Source: Campylobacter sp.
Lineage (GTDB): Bacteria > Campylobacterota > Campylobacteria > Campylobacterales > Campylobacteraceae
Assembly: GCA_021203945.1 (NCBI GenBank)
Contig: JAJQAF010000216.1
Span: 1-10,519 of the forward strand
Reading direction: 5' to 3'
Length of the DNA: 10,519 nucleotides
Of the stretch, positions 1 to 7,319 are shown in pieces. Within the stretch, counting starts at the first letter, position 1; the number at the start of each line of letters is the position of its first letter. The notes beneath the pieces are model-generated. The model was not told where the DNA came from. It was given only the letters and a program-made list of their open reading frames with translations, and ran no database searches. A program made the position numbers and the translations under genes.

Positions 1-52
1 TCTAAAAGGCGTTTTTACGTAAAATGGCATTTTAAAATTTTGGAGAAAATGT
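1..52 (+). promoter_or_regulatory. folE leader with possible -10 box
   Basis: Short leader before folE. A TAAAAT at 20-25 preceded by a T run (12-16) resembles a Campylobacter -10 element with a T-rich upstream region; it would put the transcript start near 32. The GGAG at 42-45 lies 7 nt before the folE ATG. In C. jejuni the gene upstream of folE (tig) is divergent, so a promoter is expected here, but the upstream gene is outside the window and the box is a weak match. Confidence 0.25.
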
Positions 53-625
53 ATGCAAGAGAGTTTTGAGGGTTCCATAAAAAACATACTGAAAATTATC
101 GGTGAAAATCCAAAGCGCGAAGGGCTCTTAAAGACTCCGGAACGTGTGCATAAGGCACTTGAATTTCTAACCAGCGGCTATAAAGAAAGCCCCACAGATG
201 TGCTGAACGACGCACTTTTTGCAAGCTCTAATAATGAAATGGTTTTGATGAGAAACATAGAATTTTACAGCCTTTGCGAACACCATTTGCTACCTATTAT
301 CGGGCGTGTTCATGTAGCTTACATACCAAACGGTAAAGTCGTAGGACTTAGTAAAATTCCGCGCATGGTAAATATTTACGCGCACCGTTTGCAAATCCAA
401 GAGCAGATGACCGAACAAATCGCGCAGGCAATACAAGATGTTATCGCGCCAAAAGGCGTAGGCGTAGTCGTTGAAGCTCGCCATATGTGCGTAGAGATGC
501 GTGGTGTGCAAAAAATCAACTCCACTACGACCACATCGGCGCTTAGAGGCTGCTTTATAAAAAACGCCGATACGAGACGCGAATTTTTCTCTCTTATAGA
601 TTCTCCGCGGGAGACACATTTTTGA
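53..625 (+). CDS. folE: GTP cyclohydrolase I (FolE)
   Basis: Converts GTP to 7,8-dihydroneopterin triphosphate, the first step of folate (and often queuosine) synthesis, in the cytoplasm; the family is a zinc homodecamer. The 190-residue protein has the family motifs in order: [11 protein letters not shown] near residues 22-32, the zinc and active-site segment SLCEHHLLP (C75, H77, H78), [20 protein letters not shown] (99-118), and the third zinc ligand C146 in RHMCVEMRG, followed by [11 protein letters not shown]. These match E. coli C110, H112, H113 and C181. The length is normal for the short bacterial form. The ATG has a GGAG 7 nt upstream. The stop overlaps the fliI start in the sequence TTGA, so the two are probably co-transcribed and translationally coupled, as folE and fliI are adjacent in C. 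jejuni. Nothing is missing or unusual in the catalytic set. Confidence 0.97.
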   Translation: MQESFEGSIKNILKIIGENPKREGLLKTPERVHKALEFLTSGYKESPTDVLNDALFASSNNEMVLMRNIEFYSLCEHHLLPIIGRVHVAYIPNGKVVGLSKIPRMVNIYAHRLQIQEQMTEQIAQAIQDVIAPKGVGVVVEARHMCVEMRGVQKINSTTTTSALRGCFIKNADTRREFFSLIDSPRETHF

Positions 626-1932
626 ATTTACAAAGGTTAAATTTAAAGCTTAAAAGCGACAATCTATCGCTATCTAACACCTTTGGCGTCATCACCAAAA
701 TAACGGCGGCGAATATCGAAATTACGGGATTGAGACCAAGTATAGGCGATATAGTTCGCATAGTCGCGAAAGACAAAAGCAAAAATAGCCTCGGCATGGT
801 TACGCAGATAAAAAGCTCAAGCGCGTTCATTAGTCCGTTTGGATTTGTCGAGGGTTTTAGGATAGGCGATTTCGTCTATGCTAGCGACCAAGGAATGTCT
901 ATACCGGTAGGGCAAAATTTGCTAGGACGCGTAGTCGATCCCTTCATGAAACCGATCGACGGCAAGGGTTTAATATACACGGACGAATACATGCCTATCA
1001 TGAAAGCTCCCATAGACGCGATGAAACGTGGGCTTATAAACGAGCCGTTTAACGTCGGCATAAAGACGATAGACGGACTTTTAACCTGCGGTAAAGGACA
1101 AAAGCTAGGCATTTTTGCCGGATCAGGCGTAGGCAAATCGACTCTAATGGGAATGATAGTAAAAAATACTCCGGCTCCGATAAAAGTAGTCGCATTAATC
1201 GGGGAACGCGGTCGCGAAGTACCTGAATTTATCGAGAAAAATTTAGGCGGAAATTTGCAAGGCACCGTCATCGTAGTCGCTACAAGCGACGATAGCTCGC
1301 TTATGCGGAAATACGGGGCGTTTTGCGCGATGAGTGTCGCCGAATATTTTAAAGATCAAGGCAACGATGTGCTTTTCATAATGGATAGCGTCACGCGATT
1401 TGCAATGGCACAACGTGAAATAGGGCTTGCTCTCGGCGAACCGCCTACGTCCAAAGGTTACCCGCCAAGCTCGCTTACGCTTTTACCCCAGCTAATGGAG
1501 CGAGCCGGCAAAGAGGAGGGCAAAGGAAGTATAACGGCGTTTTTTACGGTGCTCGTCGAGGGTGACGATATGAGCGATCCGATCGCCGATCAAAGCCGTT
1601 CCATTCTCGACGGACATATAGTTTTAAGCAGGGAGCTGACGGATTTTGGGATATATCCGCCTATCAACATACAAAATTCCGCCTCTCGCGTAATGAACGA
1701 CGTAATAACAAACGAGCACAAACAAAATGCGATAAAATTTAAACGCCTTTATTCGCTATTAAAAGAAAACGAGGTCTTGCTAAGAATAGGCGCGTATCAG
1801 CGCGGCAGCGACAAAGAGCTTGACCTGGCAATCTCAAAAAAAGAATACATGGAAAATTTCATAAAACAAAATTCAAACGAGATATATAAATTTGACGAGG
1901 TTTTAAACCTCTTAGCGCAGATAAATTCATAA
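622..1932 (+). CDS. fliI: Flagellum-specific export ATPase FliI
   Basis: Cytoplasmic hexameric ATPase of the flagellar type III export apparatus; with FliH and FliJ it delivers rod, hook and filament subunits to the export gate. The 436 residues (about the Helicobacter length) show an N-terminal beta-barrel region (1-90), Walker [10 protein letters not shown] (166-174), the GERGRE segment with the expected catalytic glutamate E195, Walker B VLFIMD ending at D255, and the alpha/beta-ATPase signature PIADQSRS at 320-327. [10 protein letters not shown] is typical of export ATPases rather than F1 beta subunits. The start is a TTG at 622 that shares bases with the folE stop; GGGAG at 609-613 lies 8 nt upstream and no better in-frame start is seen, so re-initiation from folE is likely. 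It implies a flagellated organism. No neighbouring flagellar genes are in the window, as expected from the scattered flagellar genes of Campylobacter. Confidence 0.96.
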   Translation: MNLQRLNLKLKSDNLSLSNTFGVITKITAANIEITGLRPSIGDIVRIVAKDKSKNSLGMVTQIKSSSAFISPFGFVEGFRIGDFVYASDQGMSIPVGQNLLGRVVDPFMKPIDGKGLIYTDEYMPIMKAPIDAMKRGLINEPFNVGIKTIDGLLTCGKGQKLGIFAGSGVGKSTLMGMIVKNTPAPIKVVALIGERGREVPEFIEKNLGGNLQGTVIVVATSDDSSLMRKYGAFCAMSVAEYFKDQGNDVLFIMDSVTRFAMAQREIGLALGEPPTSKGYPPSSLTLLPQLMERAGKEEGKGSITAFFTVLVEGDDMSDPIADQSRSILDGHIVLSRELTDFGIYPPINIQNSASRVMNDVITNEHKQNAIKFKRLYSLLKENEVLLRIGAYQRGSDKELDLAISKKEYMENFIKQNSNEIYKFDEVLNLLAQINS

Positions 1933-1948
1933 AATTCTGAAATTTTAT
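1929..1948 (+). terminator. Weak AT-only hairpin over the fliI stop
   Basis: ATAAAATT at 1929-1936 and AATTTTAT at 1941-1948 form an 8-bp stem around a CTGA loop, overlapping the TAA stop of fliI. It is all A/T and is not followed by a clean T run, so it could only be a poor intrinsic terminator. Such words are common in this genome, so it may be chance. Confidence 0.25.
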
Positions 1949-2284
1949 CGTCTCTTGATTTATATTTTAAAATTTGTAAGGACGCAATTGATTACGCGCT
2001 TGAGATAAGTAAAAAATACGTTTTTGCTTTTTTAATAAGACTACGGACGGACGAAATTTTATCAGGGTTTGCACTAACCGGGCTAGTAAAAAAGACGATG
2101 TTAACGCTCTTATACGAGACATCGCTTCGTTAAAGTGAAATTTAAATTTACGAGCATTGCCATAACGGCTAAAATATCGCCCGATTAATTGATAAAGTCG
2201 TAATTTATTCATAAATTTCTTATCTTTATCGTTTGCTTTGAAATTATCGGCGTATAAAATTATTGAATATCGTTATCTAATTTT

Positions 2285-2337
2285 AAATTTAACAAATTTC
2301 TTTTCATTTTTCCAAATATATGCATATTGTTAAATTT
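2285..2337. repeat. 11-bp inverted repeat in the intergenic gap
   Basis: AAATTTAACAA at 2285-2295 is matched exactly by its reverse complement TTGTTAAATTT at 2327-2337, 31 nt apart. The spacer holds the perfect palindrome ATATGCATAT at 2318-2327, which shares its last base with the right arm. The arms are almost all A/T, so a chance origin is quite possible; no function can be assigned. Confidence 0.4.
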
Positions 2338-2518
2338 GCATTTGCTACAGCCTTAAATCGGTTACTCGACTACAGATGCGGTCAGCGTAAGCACGGATAC
2401 AACCATTAGCTATCGGAGCCATAAGCGTTAAATTCTAATCTCAAAAAGCCACAAACCAAACTTAAAATTTCGGGCTTACCTATTTCGTTTAATCTTTAAA
2501 TTTTAACTTCACCGCCCC

Positions 2519-2556
2519 GCACTTTGTTCCGCCTATATAAAAACATCACAAAGTGC
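2519..2556. repeat. 9-bp inverted repeat, hairpin candidate
   Basis: GCACTTTGT at 2519-2527 and ACAAAGTGC at 2548-2556 are exact reverse complements with a 20-nt loop. It is more GC-rich than the surroundings and both arms are flanked by CCGC. It has no T tract, so it does not look like a terminator. It could be a structured RNA, a protein site or a relic inside decayed sequence. Confidence 0.4.
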
Positions 2557-2897
2557 CGCTATGTCCGTTAAATTTGGATCGCAATCCTTGCTTGCAAGTC
2601 CGTATCCGAATCCGGTTTAGTTTATAAGCAAGTCTCTTTATTTCTATAAGAATTTTTACATAAATTCATCCGGTTTTACAAACCAAAATAATATAAAGCT
2701 CGTAAAGTGAATATTTAAGCGAGAGGAAGATTAGATTTAAGCTTCAACTCGGTCCAATCAAATTTTTATCAATTTTAATAAAATCTCTACGCAAGCGCAA
2801 GCTCCGTTTGTTTTAGTATTTTCACCGGCTTTGCGGGTTACACAAACAAACTTGCTTGCTACAATCTGACTTATGCTATGTATAAAATTTTGATGAC

Positions 2898-2925
2898 ACA
2901 AAGAGGCTTGGCAAAGCCTCTTTGT
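2898..2925 (-). terminator. Hairpin terminator at the end of the heme operon
   Basis: A perfect 12-bp stem (2898-2909 with 2914-2925; core AAAGAGGCTT) around the 4-nt loop GGCA begins on the base directly after the flavodoxin stop codon. On the minus strand no long T run follows, only TGTCATC and then AAAATTTTATA, so it may act as an intrinsic terminator of modest strength and/or as a 3' RNA-stabilising hairpin. On the plus strand it is followed by TTTATATAT, so it might also stop transcription from the fliI side. Confidence 0.65.
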
Positions 2926-3438
2926 TTATATATGCTTAAACGCCTCGCGTGCGTTAGACAGATCGTTCTCATCGGGGTGAGTTGAGGCTTGTTTCCACGT
3001 AGCTTCGCGCTCGGGAGTGATTAAATGTATGGCTTTATCTCCCATTTTCGCAGCCATCTCCTTCATCTCTTCAATAACCTTTGGATCTATCGCGCCCTGA
3101 CAGATAAATTCCGCCAAAAGCTCATTTCCGCCCTCGGCTAGTAGTTCGCGTCCTACTTTTAACATATTTTCGCCGTGCTCCTTATTAGGATCTGCGCCGA
3201 GAGTGATAAAAAGCCCTACTTTTTTACCGTTTATACGCTCTTTAACGTAACGCTTAAAGTGTGCGTCCGGACCGCCTTTATCAATATAAAAGCCGATCGC
3301 GACAAAGTCGAATTCGCTTACGTCCTTTGCTCTCTCGTCGGTGTAGCCGACCGCTTCACAGCCTAATTCTTGAGCGATCGCTTCGCCTACTTTTTTTGTA
3401 TTTCCCGTCAAAGACGAATACACTACGATCTTTTTCAT
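2926..3438 (-). CDS. Flavodoxin-like protein of the heme operon (HmuF-like)
   Basis: A 170-residue flavodoxin-fold protein. The FMN phosphate loop is seen at residues 8-14 (SSLTGNT), after the first strand MKKIVVY; VAIGFYIDKGGPD (46-58) and GLFITLGADP (75-84) match the later strand and flavin loops. The C-terminus carries an ATWKQASTHPDENDL stretch (146-160) not found in ordinary electron-transfer flavodoxins. Its ATG overlaps the stop of the radical SAM gene by 4 nt (ATGA), with AGGAG 5 nt upstream, so the two are translationally coupled and probably act together. From recall, Fusobacterium nucleatum has a similar pair (HmuW and the flavodoxin-like HmuF) in anaerobic heme breakdown. By inference this protein supplies electrons to the radical SAM enzyme, reduces its anaerobilin-type product, or both. 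It could instead be a general flavodoxin or a bilirubin-reductase partner (BilS-like). Fold is certain, role moderately so. Confidence 0.85.
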   Translation of the reverse strand: MKKIVVYSSLTGNTKKVGEAIAQELGCEAVGYTDERAKDVSEFDFVAIGFYIDKGGPDAHFKRYVKERINGKKVGLFITLGADPNKEHGENMLKVGRELLAEGGNELLAEFICQGAIDPKVIEEMKEMAAKMGDKAIHLITPEREATWKQASTHPDENDLSNAREAFKHI

Positions 3439-4655
3439 TCAAACTCCTTCTTTGCTATTTTAGATACTTCGTTAGCTATCGTATTTCCCCAAAATACGCC
3501 GTCCCAACTAAGCTCAATGCCGTCTTGCCTAATGCTCATATATCCTTCGTTTTCGCATTTTTTAAAGAATTCCATCAAATTTGAAAAGGTTTGCTCGCCG
3601 ACGTATCTTTTTATATCGCTAAATTTTATATCGTGATACTGAAAAAGCGCGTTAAATTTCTTACGATTTCGCTCCTCCTCCGGCAAAATACCTATCATCT
3701 GCAGATCCGCGCGCATATTAAAAATCCCGAATTCTCCTAGCTGTCCGCCCGCGCTGGTGCCGATAGGCAAAACGTCGGCTCCAGCATGACTTAGGCGAAT
3801 ATATTTATACTCGTCGCGTCCTTTGCGATTTAGCTTCGTGTATTCTAAAAATTCATAATCTCCGCCCTCAAACATCTCCTCGATAAAAGCGTTATGTAGC
3901 TTTTTGTCCGTTTGGATATCGTAATAGTCCTGCGAAAAGGTATTTGAAAGCACCGAGCCGTCTAAAAACTGTAACGAATAAAAACTCGTGCTATCTACCG
4001 CAAGCTCTTTTAAAATTTTCGCATCCTGCCTGACCTCGTCTTCGGTTTCGTTTGGATAATTATAGATAATATCCGTGCATACAAGCCCGTCAAATTCGCT
4101 CTTTATCTTTTTTAAATGCTCAATAGCCGCCTCTTTGGAGTGAGTGCGGTTTAAGAGCTTTCTGCCGGTCTCGCTAAACGTTTGAACGCCGATACTGTAA
4201 CGATTTACACCGAGACTTTGCATAAGACGCACCTTTGAAATGCTCAGATTATGCAGGGTGGTTTCAAAGCTAAATTCGCAGGTTTCGGAGATATTAAATT
4301 TCTCGTTTATCGCCTTTAAAATTTTCTCCAAATGGCGCTCTTTCAACGTTGTCGGAGTCCCCCCTCCAAAATAAACCGACTCAAAACTCTTTTGTTTAAT
4401 ATAGTTAAATTGCGAGTATTTATCAATCTCGTCAAGCAAATACCGAGTATAATCGTCAAGCTCGCCGTCAAGTTTAGTGCGGTTCATCGAACAAAACGAG
4501 CATATCGTATCGCAAAACGGCACGTGAAAATAAATCACACCCTCTTTTTGTTTCGGTATGCCCTCGTCTAAAAATTCATACAAATCTTCTTTCGTCGCAA
4601 ATTCGGACTTGTTCGGATGTCCCGAATGATGTCCTTTTATTCTTTTTTCAAACAC
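3435..4655 (-). CDS. ChuW/HutW-like radical SAM enzyme, anaerobic heme degradation
   Basis: Radical SAM protein of 406 residues in the HemN/HemW/ChuW superfamily. ChuW-type enzymes open heme without oxygen using SAM, giving a methylated linear tetrapyrrole (anaerobilin) and free iron. The cluster motif C48-x3-C52-x2-C55 lies in HVPFCDTICSFCSM, SAM-binding GGGTPT at 97-102, and IGVQTF at 155-160. The C-terminal segment WDGVFWGNTIANE (384-396) resembles the end of ChuW/HutW proteins. The fourth Cys of HemN (CxxxCxxCxC) is replaced by M57, and HemW's EANP is ETTLHN here (131-136), so neither coproporphyrinogen dehydrogenase nor the HemW chaperone fits well. The start is GTG with AGGAG 5 nt upstream. 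It follows the binding-protein gene by 46 nt and overlaps the flavodoxin gene by 4 nt. Automated pipelines may mislabel it as coproporphyrinogen III oxidase. The heme-locus context is the main reason for the substrate call. Confidence 0.82.
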   Translation of the reverse strand: MFEKRIKGHHSGHPNKSEFATKEDLYEFLDEGIPKQKEGVIYFHVPFCDTICSFCSMNRTKLDGELDDYTRYLLDEIDKYSQFNYIKQKSFESVYFGGGTPTTLKERHLEKILKAINEKFNISETCEFSFETTLHNLSISKVRLMQSLGVNRYSIGVQTFSETGRKLLNRTHSKEAAIEHLKKIKSEFDGLVCTDIIYNYPNETEDEVRQDAKILKELAVDSTSFYSLQFLDGSVLSNTFSQDYYDIQTDKKLHNAFIEEMFEGGDYEFLEYTKLNRKGRDEYKYIRLSHAGADVLPIGTSAGGQLGEFGIFNMRADLQMIGILPEEERNRKKFNALFQYHDIKFSDIKRYVGEQTFSNLMEFFKKCENEGYMSIRQDGIELSWDGVFWGNTIANEVSKIAKKEFE

Positions 4656-4701
4656 TTCCTCTCCTTTTTTTGAAATTTTTAATTTTAAAAATACTTACGC
4701 T

Positions 4702-5541
4702 TTATTTAAGCAATTCATTATAAATTTTATCCGCTCCCTCGCCTATGCGCGGTGTTCCTCTGAGCAGTATCGACGAAGGAAAGGTTAAAATTTTACCGTT
4801 TTTAGCGGCATTTGTTTTGGCAAGCGCCGGATTTTCTTTTAAAAAATTATCGCTACCGCCCATTCCTCCTACAAGCACGATAAAATCGGGGTTTGCACTC
4901 AAAATAAATTCTGGCGAAACGATAGGCGTCGCTCCTTGTAATCCGTCGGCCAAATTTATAAGTCCAAGCCTAGCGAATATATCTCCCGGCAAAGTCTTTG
5001 AACTAAAAGCCGTAATCGGCGTAGCCGAAAACATAGTGATTATTTTTTTACCTTTTAAAGCGCCGTCGCCGTAAGTCTTAAATTTTTGCTTTATGCTTTC
5101 TATCAGCTCGCGGGCTTTTTGTTCTTTGCCCGTTATTTTGCCGATTTGCTCGATATTTGAGCAGATCATATCTACGCTATCGGCTTTCAACGTAAGCGTA
5201 GGAAGATTAAATTTTTTAAGATCTTCATTTACGCCGGCGGAATGAAAGCTGGTTACGACTAGATCGGGCTTTAGTTCAACTATTTTTTCAAAATTCGGCT
5301 TTGTATATGTGCCTACGTCTTTTAAGAGCACGGTTTTATCTTCCGGCCAAATTTTAGACATCGTTAGCGTCGAAATAGCAGCTATTTGATCCTCTGCGCC
5401 CAGCATATACATCATCTCAACCACGGCCGGATCCAATATAACCAGTCTTTTCTTAGACGGCGTGTCCGTAACTGTAGTCCCTAGTGCAAATACCGCAAAA
5501 ATAGCGATTAAGGCGGTTAAAATTTTAATTTTTTTTATCAT
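4702..5541 (-). CDS. chuD: Periplasmic heme-binding protein of ABC transporter (ChuD/HmuT-like)
   Basis: Class III periplasmic substrate-binding protein, 279 residues, which would carry heme from the outer-membrane receptor to the permease. A signal peptide spans about residues 1-22 (positive MIKKIK, hydrophobic ILTALIAIFAVFALG) without a lipobox cysteine, so it is probably soluble. The N lobe contains RLVILDPAVVEMMYMLG (32-48) and GTYTKPNFEKIVELKPDLVV (77-96); the C lobe has SPEFILSANPDFIVLVGG (209-226). Both patterns are typical of the iron-complex/vitamin B12 binding family. Heme-specific relatives (ShuT, PhuT) use a tyrosine ligand; Y79 in VGTYTKP sits close to that region and is a candidate, but this is inference. 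The ATG has AGGAG 5 nt upstream. The gene starts 24 nt after the ATPase gene and has the position of chuD (Cj1617) in C. jejuni. A siderophore or cobalamin substrate cannot be excluded from sequence alone. Confidence 0.87.
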   Translation of the reverse strand: MIKKIKILTALIAIFAVFALGTTVTDTPSKKRLVILDPAVVEMMYMLGAEDQIAAISTLTMSKIWPEDKTVLLKDVGTYTKPNFEKIVELKPDLVVTSFHSAGVNEDLKKFNLPTLTLKADSVDMICSNIEQIGKITGKEQKARELIESIKQKFKTYGDGALKGKKIITMFSATPITAFSSKTLPGDIFARLGLINLADGLQGATPIVSPEFILSANPDFIVLVGGMGGSDNFLKENPALAKTNAAKNGKILTFPSSILLRGTPRIGEGADKIYNELLK

Positions 5542-5565
5542 TCTTACTCCTTTAAATTTTAATTA

Positions 5566-6336
5566 CTATTTTAACGCAATCACGAACGGATTGCCTTTAT
5601 GTTCAATAATATCGCAACTAAATCCGTAAATTTCTTTTAAAATTTCCCTCGTATAAAGCCGTTTTGCGTCGCCTTCGTATCTTACCGACCCGTCTTTTAG
5701 CATAACGATCCTATCGCAAAACAAGGAGGCTAAATTTAGATCGTGCAAGACGACGATCGTTAGCAAATTTAGCTCTTTTGTAAGTTTAGCGCAAATTTTT
5801 AATATCTCGATCGCATAATTCAGATCGAGCGCGGACGTTGGCTCATCAAGCAAAAGTATCTTTGGCTCGCTAACAAGGGCGCGCGCCAGTAAAACACGCT
5901 GAAATTCTCCGCCGCTTAAAGAACTCGCTATGCGCTTTGCAAAATGCCTTATATCAAGCAAATCCATGATCTCGCCCACTTTTTTCGTATCTTGCTCGTC
6001 GTATCCCGCAAGCTGATTTTTCAAATGACAAAACCTGCCCATAAACACTATATCCTCAACCGATAATGGGGCATTTAGAACGCTGCGTTGGGGCACAAAA
6101 CCTAAAATTTTAGCAAGCTGTTTTAGCGAATATTCGCCAAGCGCTTTGTTTTGGATATTTACGATACCGTAATTCGGGCGAACTATTTTTAGGATATTTT
6201 TTAAAAGCGTCGATTTACCGCATCCGTTTGGACCCAAAATTCCCACTAATTCGCCCGCTTCCGCGCTAAAATTTACGTTTTTGAGAATTTCTTTTTTATC
6301 GTAGCCAAATCCTAAATTTTTGACCTCAACGCTCAT
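5566..6336 (-). CDS. chuC: ABC transporter ATP-binding protein for heme import (ChuC/HmuV-like)
   Basis: Cytoplasmic nucleotide-binding subunit of 256 residues that powers the FecCD-type importer. All motifs are intact: Walker A GPNGCGKST (35-43), Q-loop Q83 in FVPQRS, signature LSGGE (140-144), Walker B ILLLDEP (160-166) with catalytic E165, and H-loop H198 in VLHDLN. ALDLNYAIEIL after Walker B and the ending with IIEHKGNPFVIAL are typical of the FepC/BtuD/HmuV group. Its ATG shares one base with the permease stop (TAATG), and AAGGGGAT lies just upstream inside the permease gene, so the two subunits are translationally coupled. It has the place of chuC (Cj1616) in C. jejuni. ATPase function is clear; heme as the substrate rests on operon context. 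Confidence 0.93.
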   Translation of the reverse strand: MSVEVKNLGFGYDKKEILKNVNFSAEAGELVGILGPNGCGKSTLLKNILKIVRPNYGIVNIQNKALGEYSLKQLAKILGFVPQRSVLNAPLSVEDIVFMGRFCHLKNQLAGYDEQDTKKVGEIMDLLDIRHFAKRIASSLSGGEFQRVLLARALVSEPKILLLDEPTSALDLNYAIEILKICAKLTKELNLLTIVVLHDLNLASLFCDRIVMLKDGSVRYEGDAKRLYTREILKEIYGFSCDIIEHKGNPFVIALK

Positions 6337-7319
6337 TAGGCTATCCCCTTTGTCGAACGAATCGCCAAAAATAGAAAAAACGGAGCGCCGAAAAACGCCG
6401 TAACCACGCCTATGGGCACTTCAACGGGGCTTAGCACGCTTTTGCCTATCGTATCGCATATCAATAAAAATAGCCCGCCCGCAACGGTACTTACGGGGAT
6501 CAAAACGGCGTTATTCGACGTTCGCAAAATCATACGCAGAGTATGCGGAATAATAAGCCCCACAAAGCCTATCATGCCCGTAAATGCAACAGAAAAGCTA
6601 ACGGCTAGGGATGAAACGATGAGTAAATTTTTCTTTGTCTTTTCGACATCTACACCGAGACTTTGCGCCTCCTCGTCGCCGCTTAAAATAACGTTTAGCT
6701 CAAGCCTTTTTATATAAAAATACACCATACAAACTACGAGCGGAACGACTAAAAAGCCTATTTTTTGCCAATTTGCGCCGCCTACGTATCCCATCATCCA
6801 AGCGACTATTTTAAAACTATCCTCACCTATAAGATAGGTCGCAAACGAAGTAAAAGCACCCAAAAAAGATGAAAATGCGATACCGATTATGAGTAACGTC
6901 GCAATCGATTTGCCTCGCTTTGAGAGCTTAAAAATCACAAGCGACAATATAGCCGAGGCTACAAAGGCAAAAACGCCGTAGTAAATATCAGGCAACTTCA
7001 AAAGATACGCTACGACCGCTCCAAACGTCGCACTAGCCGCAATACCGATGATATAAGGATCGGCGAGCGGATTTAAAAATACGCTTTGAACGACTACGCC
7101 CGAACTTGCAAGAAGCATACCTATCAAAAACGCCATTATAACGCGCGGCAAACGAAGCTCAAGAAGTATCGTCCGCTTTATATCGTCCGTATCGCCTCCA
7201 AAGACGAAATTCAATATATCTTTGCAGCCTATATCCGCACCTCCGAGACTGAGCGAAACGATACAAACAACGATAGTCAGGATAAGCAAAATAATATTTG
7301 CTTTTATTTTAATAGGCAT
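6336..7319 (-). CDS. chuB: FecCD-type ABC permease for heme import (ChuB/HmuU-like)
   Basis: Inner-membrane permease, 327 residues, that would form a homodimeric heme channel with the neighbouring ATPase. It is hydrophobic along its whole length, with about 9-10 membrane segments beginning at IILLILTIVVCIVSLSLG (9-26). FecCD landmarks are LRLPRVIMAFLIGMLLASSG (55-74), NPLADPYIIGI (83-93), the coupling-helix region ILSGDEEAQSLGVDV (211-225), GFVGLIIPH (251-259), and EVPIGVVTAFFGAPFFLFL near the end (300-318). The ATG lies inside the receptor gene, an 11-nt overlap; only a weak GAG precedes it, so translation probably depends on coupling to the receptor gene. Its stop overlaps the ATPase start by one base. 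It matches chuB (Cj1615) in position. Siderophore or B12 permeases share the same fold, so substrate assignment comes from context. Confidence 0.92.
   Translation of the reverse strand: MPIKIKANIILLILTIVVCIVSLSLGGADIGCKDILNFVFGGDTDDIKRTILLELRLPRVIMAFLIGMLLASSGVVVQSVFLNPLADPYIIGIAASATFGAVVAYLLKLPDIYYGVFAFVASAILSLVIFKLSKRGKSIATLLIIGIAFSSFLGAFTSFATYLIGEDSFKIVAWMMGYVGGANWQKIGFLVVPLVVCMVYFYIKRLELNVILSGDEEAQSLGVDVEKTKKNLLIVSSLAVSFSVAFTGMIGFVGLIIPHTLRMILRTSNNAVLIPVSTVAGGLFLLICDTIGKSVLSPVEVPIGVVTAFFGAPFFLFLAIRSTKGIA

Larger units (their letters stand above)
1949..2897. other. Intergenic region of about 0.95 kb without a convincing gene
   Basis: No open frame here has a ribosome binding site, a recognisable domain or persuasive length. 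The longest is 81 codons on the minus strand (1967-2212): basic, with a poor SD before its ATG. Two inverted repeats are listed separately. Several short minus-strand stretches look coding-like but are broken by stops, for example 2533-2616 (with DPNLTDIAALCD) and the frame that stays open after the flavodoxin stop down to 2758. These could be remains of decayed genes; I recognise none. No tRNA, CRISPR array or IS end was seen. It is the junction between the plus-strand folE-fliI unit and the minus-strand heme operon, which converge on it. Confidence 0.6.

Noticed and set aside
1..69. Plus-strand frame open from the window start into folE, as the tail of an upstream gene
   Set aside because: Only 22 codons, no recognisable sequence, and the gene upstream of folE in C. 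jejuni is divergent.
876..1271. Long minus-strand frame inside fliI, and similar antisense frames in other genes
   Set aside because: Shadow frames of well-supported genes, with no motif or start signal of their own.
1967..2212. 81-codon minus-strand frame after fliI
   Set aside because: No SD of quality, basic low-complexity product, no recognisable family; likely chance in AT-rich DNA.
1933..2897. tRNA, CRISPR array or riboswitch in the gaps
   Set aside because: No T-loop-like sequence, regularly spaced repeats or recognisable aptamer core was seen here or in 9361-10036.
3435..4655. Coproporphyrinogen III oxidase (HemN) or HemW annotation for the radical SAM gene
   Set aside because: The fourth Cys of the HemN motif and the EANP-type segment of HemW are absent, and the gene sits in a heme-uptake operon coupled to a flavodoxin.
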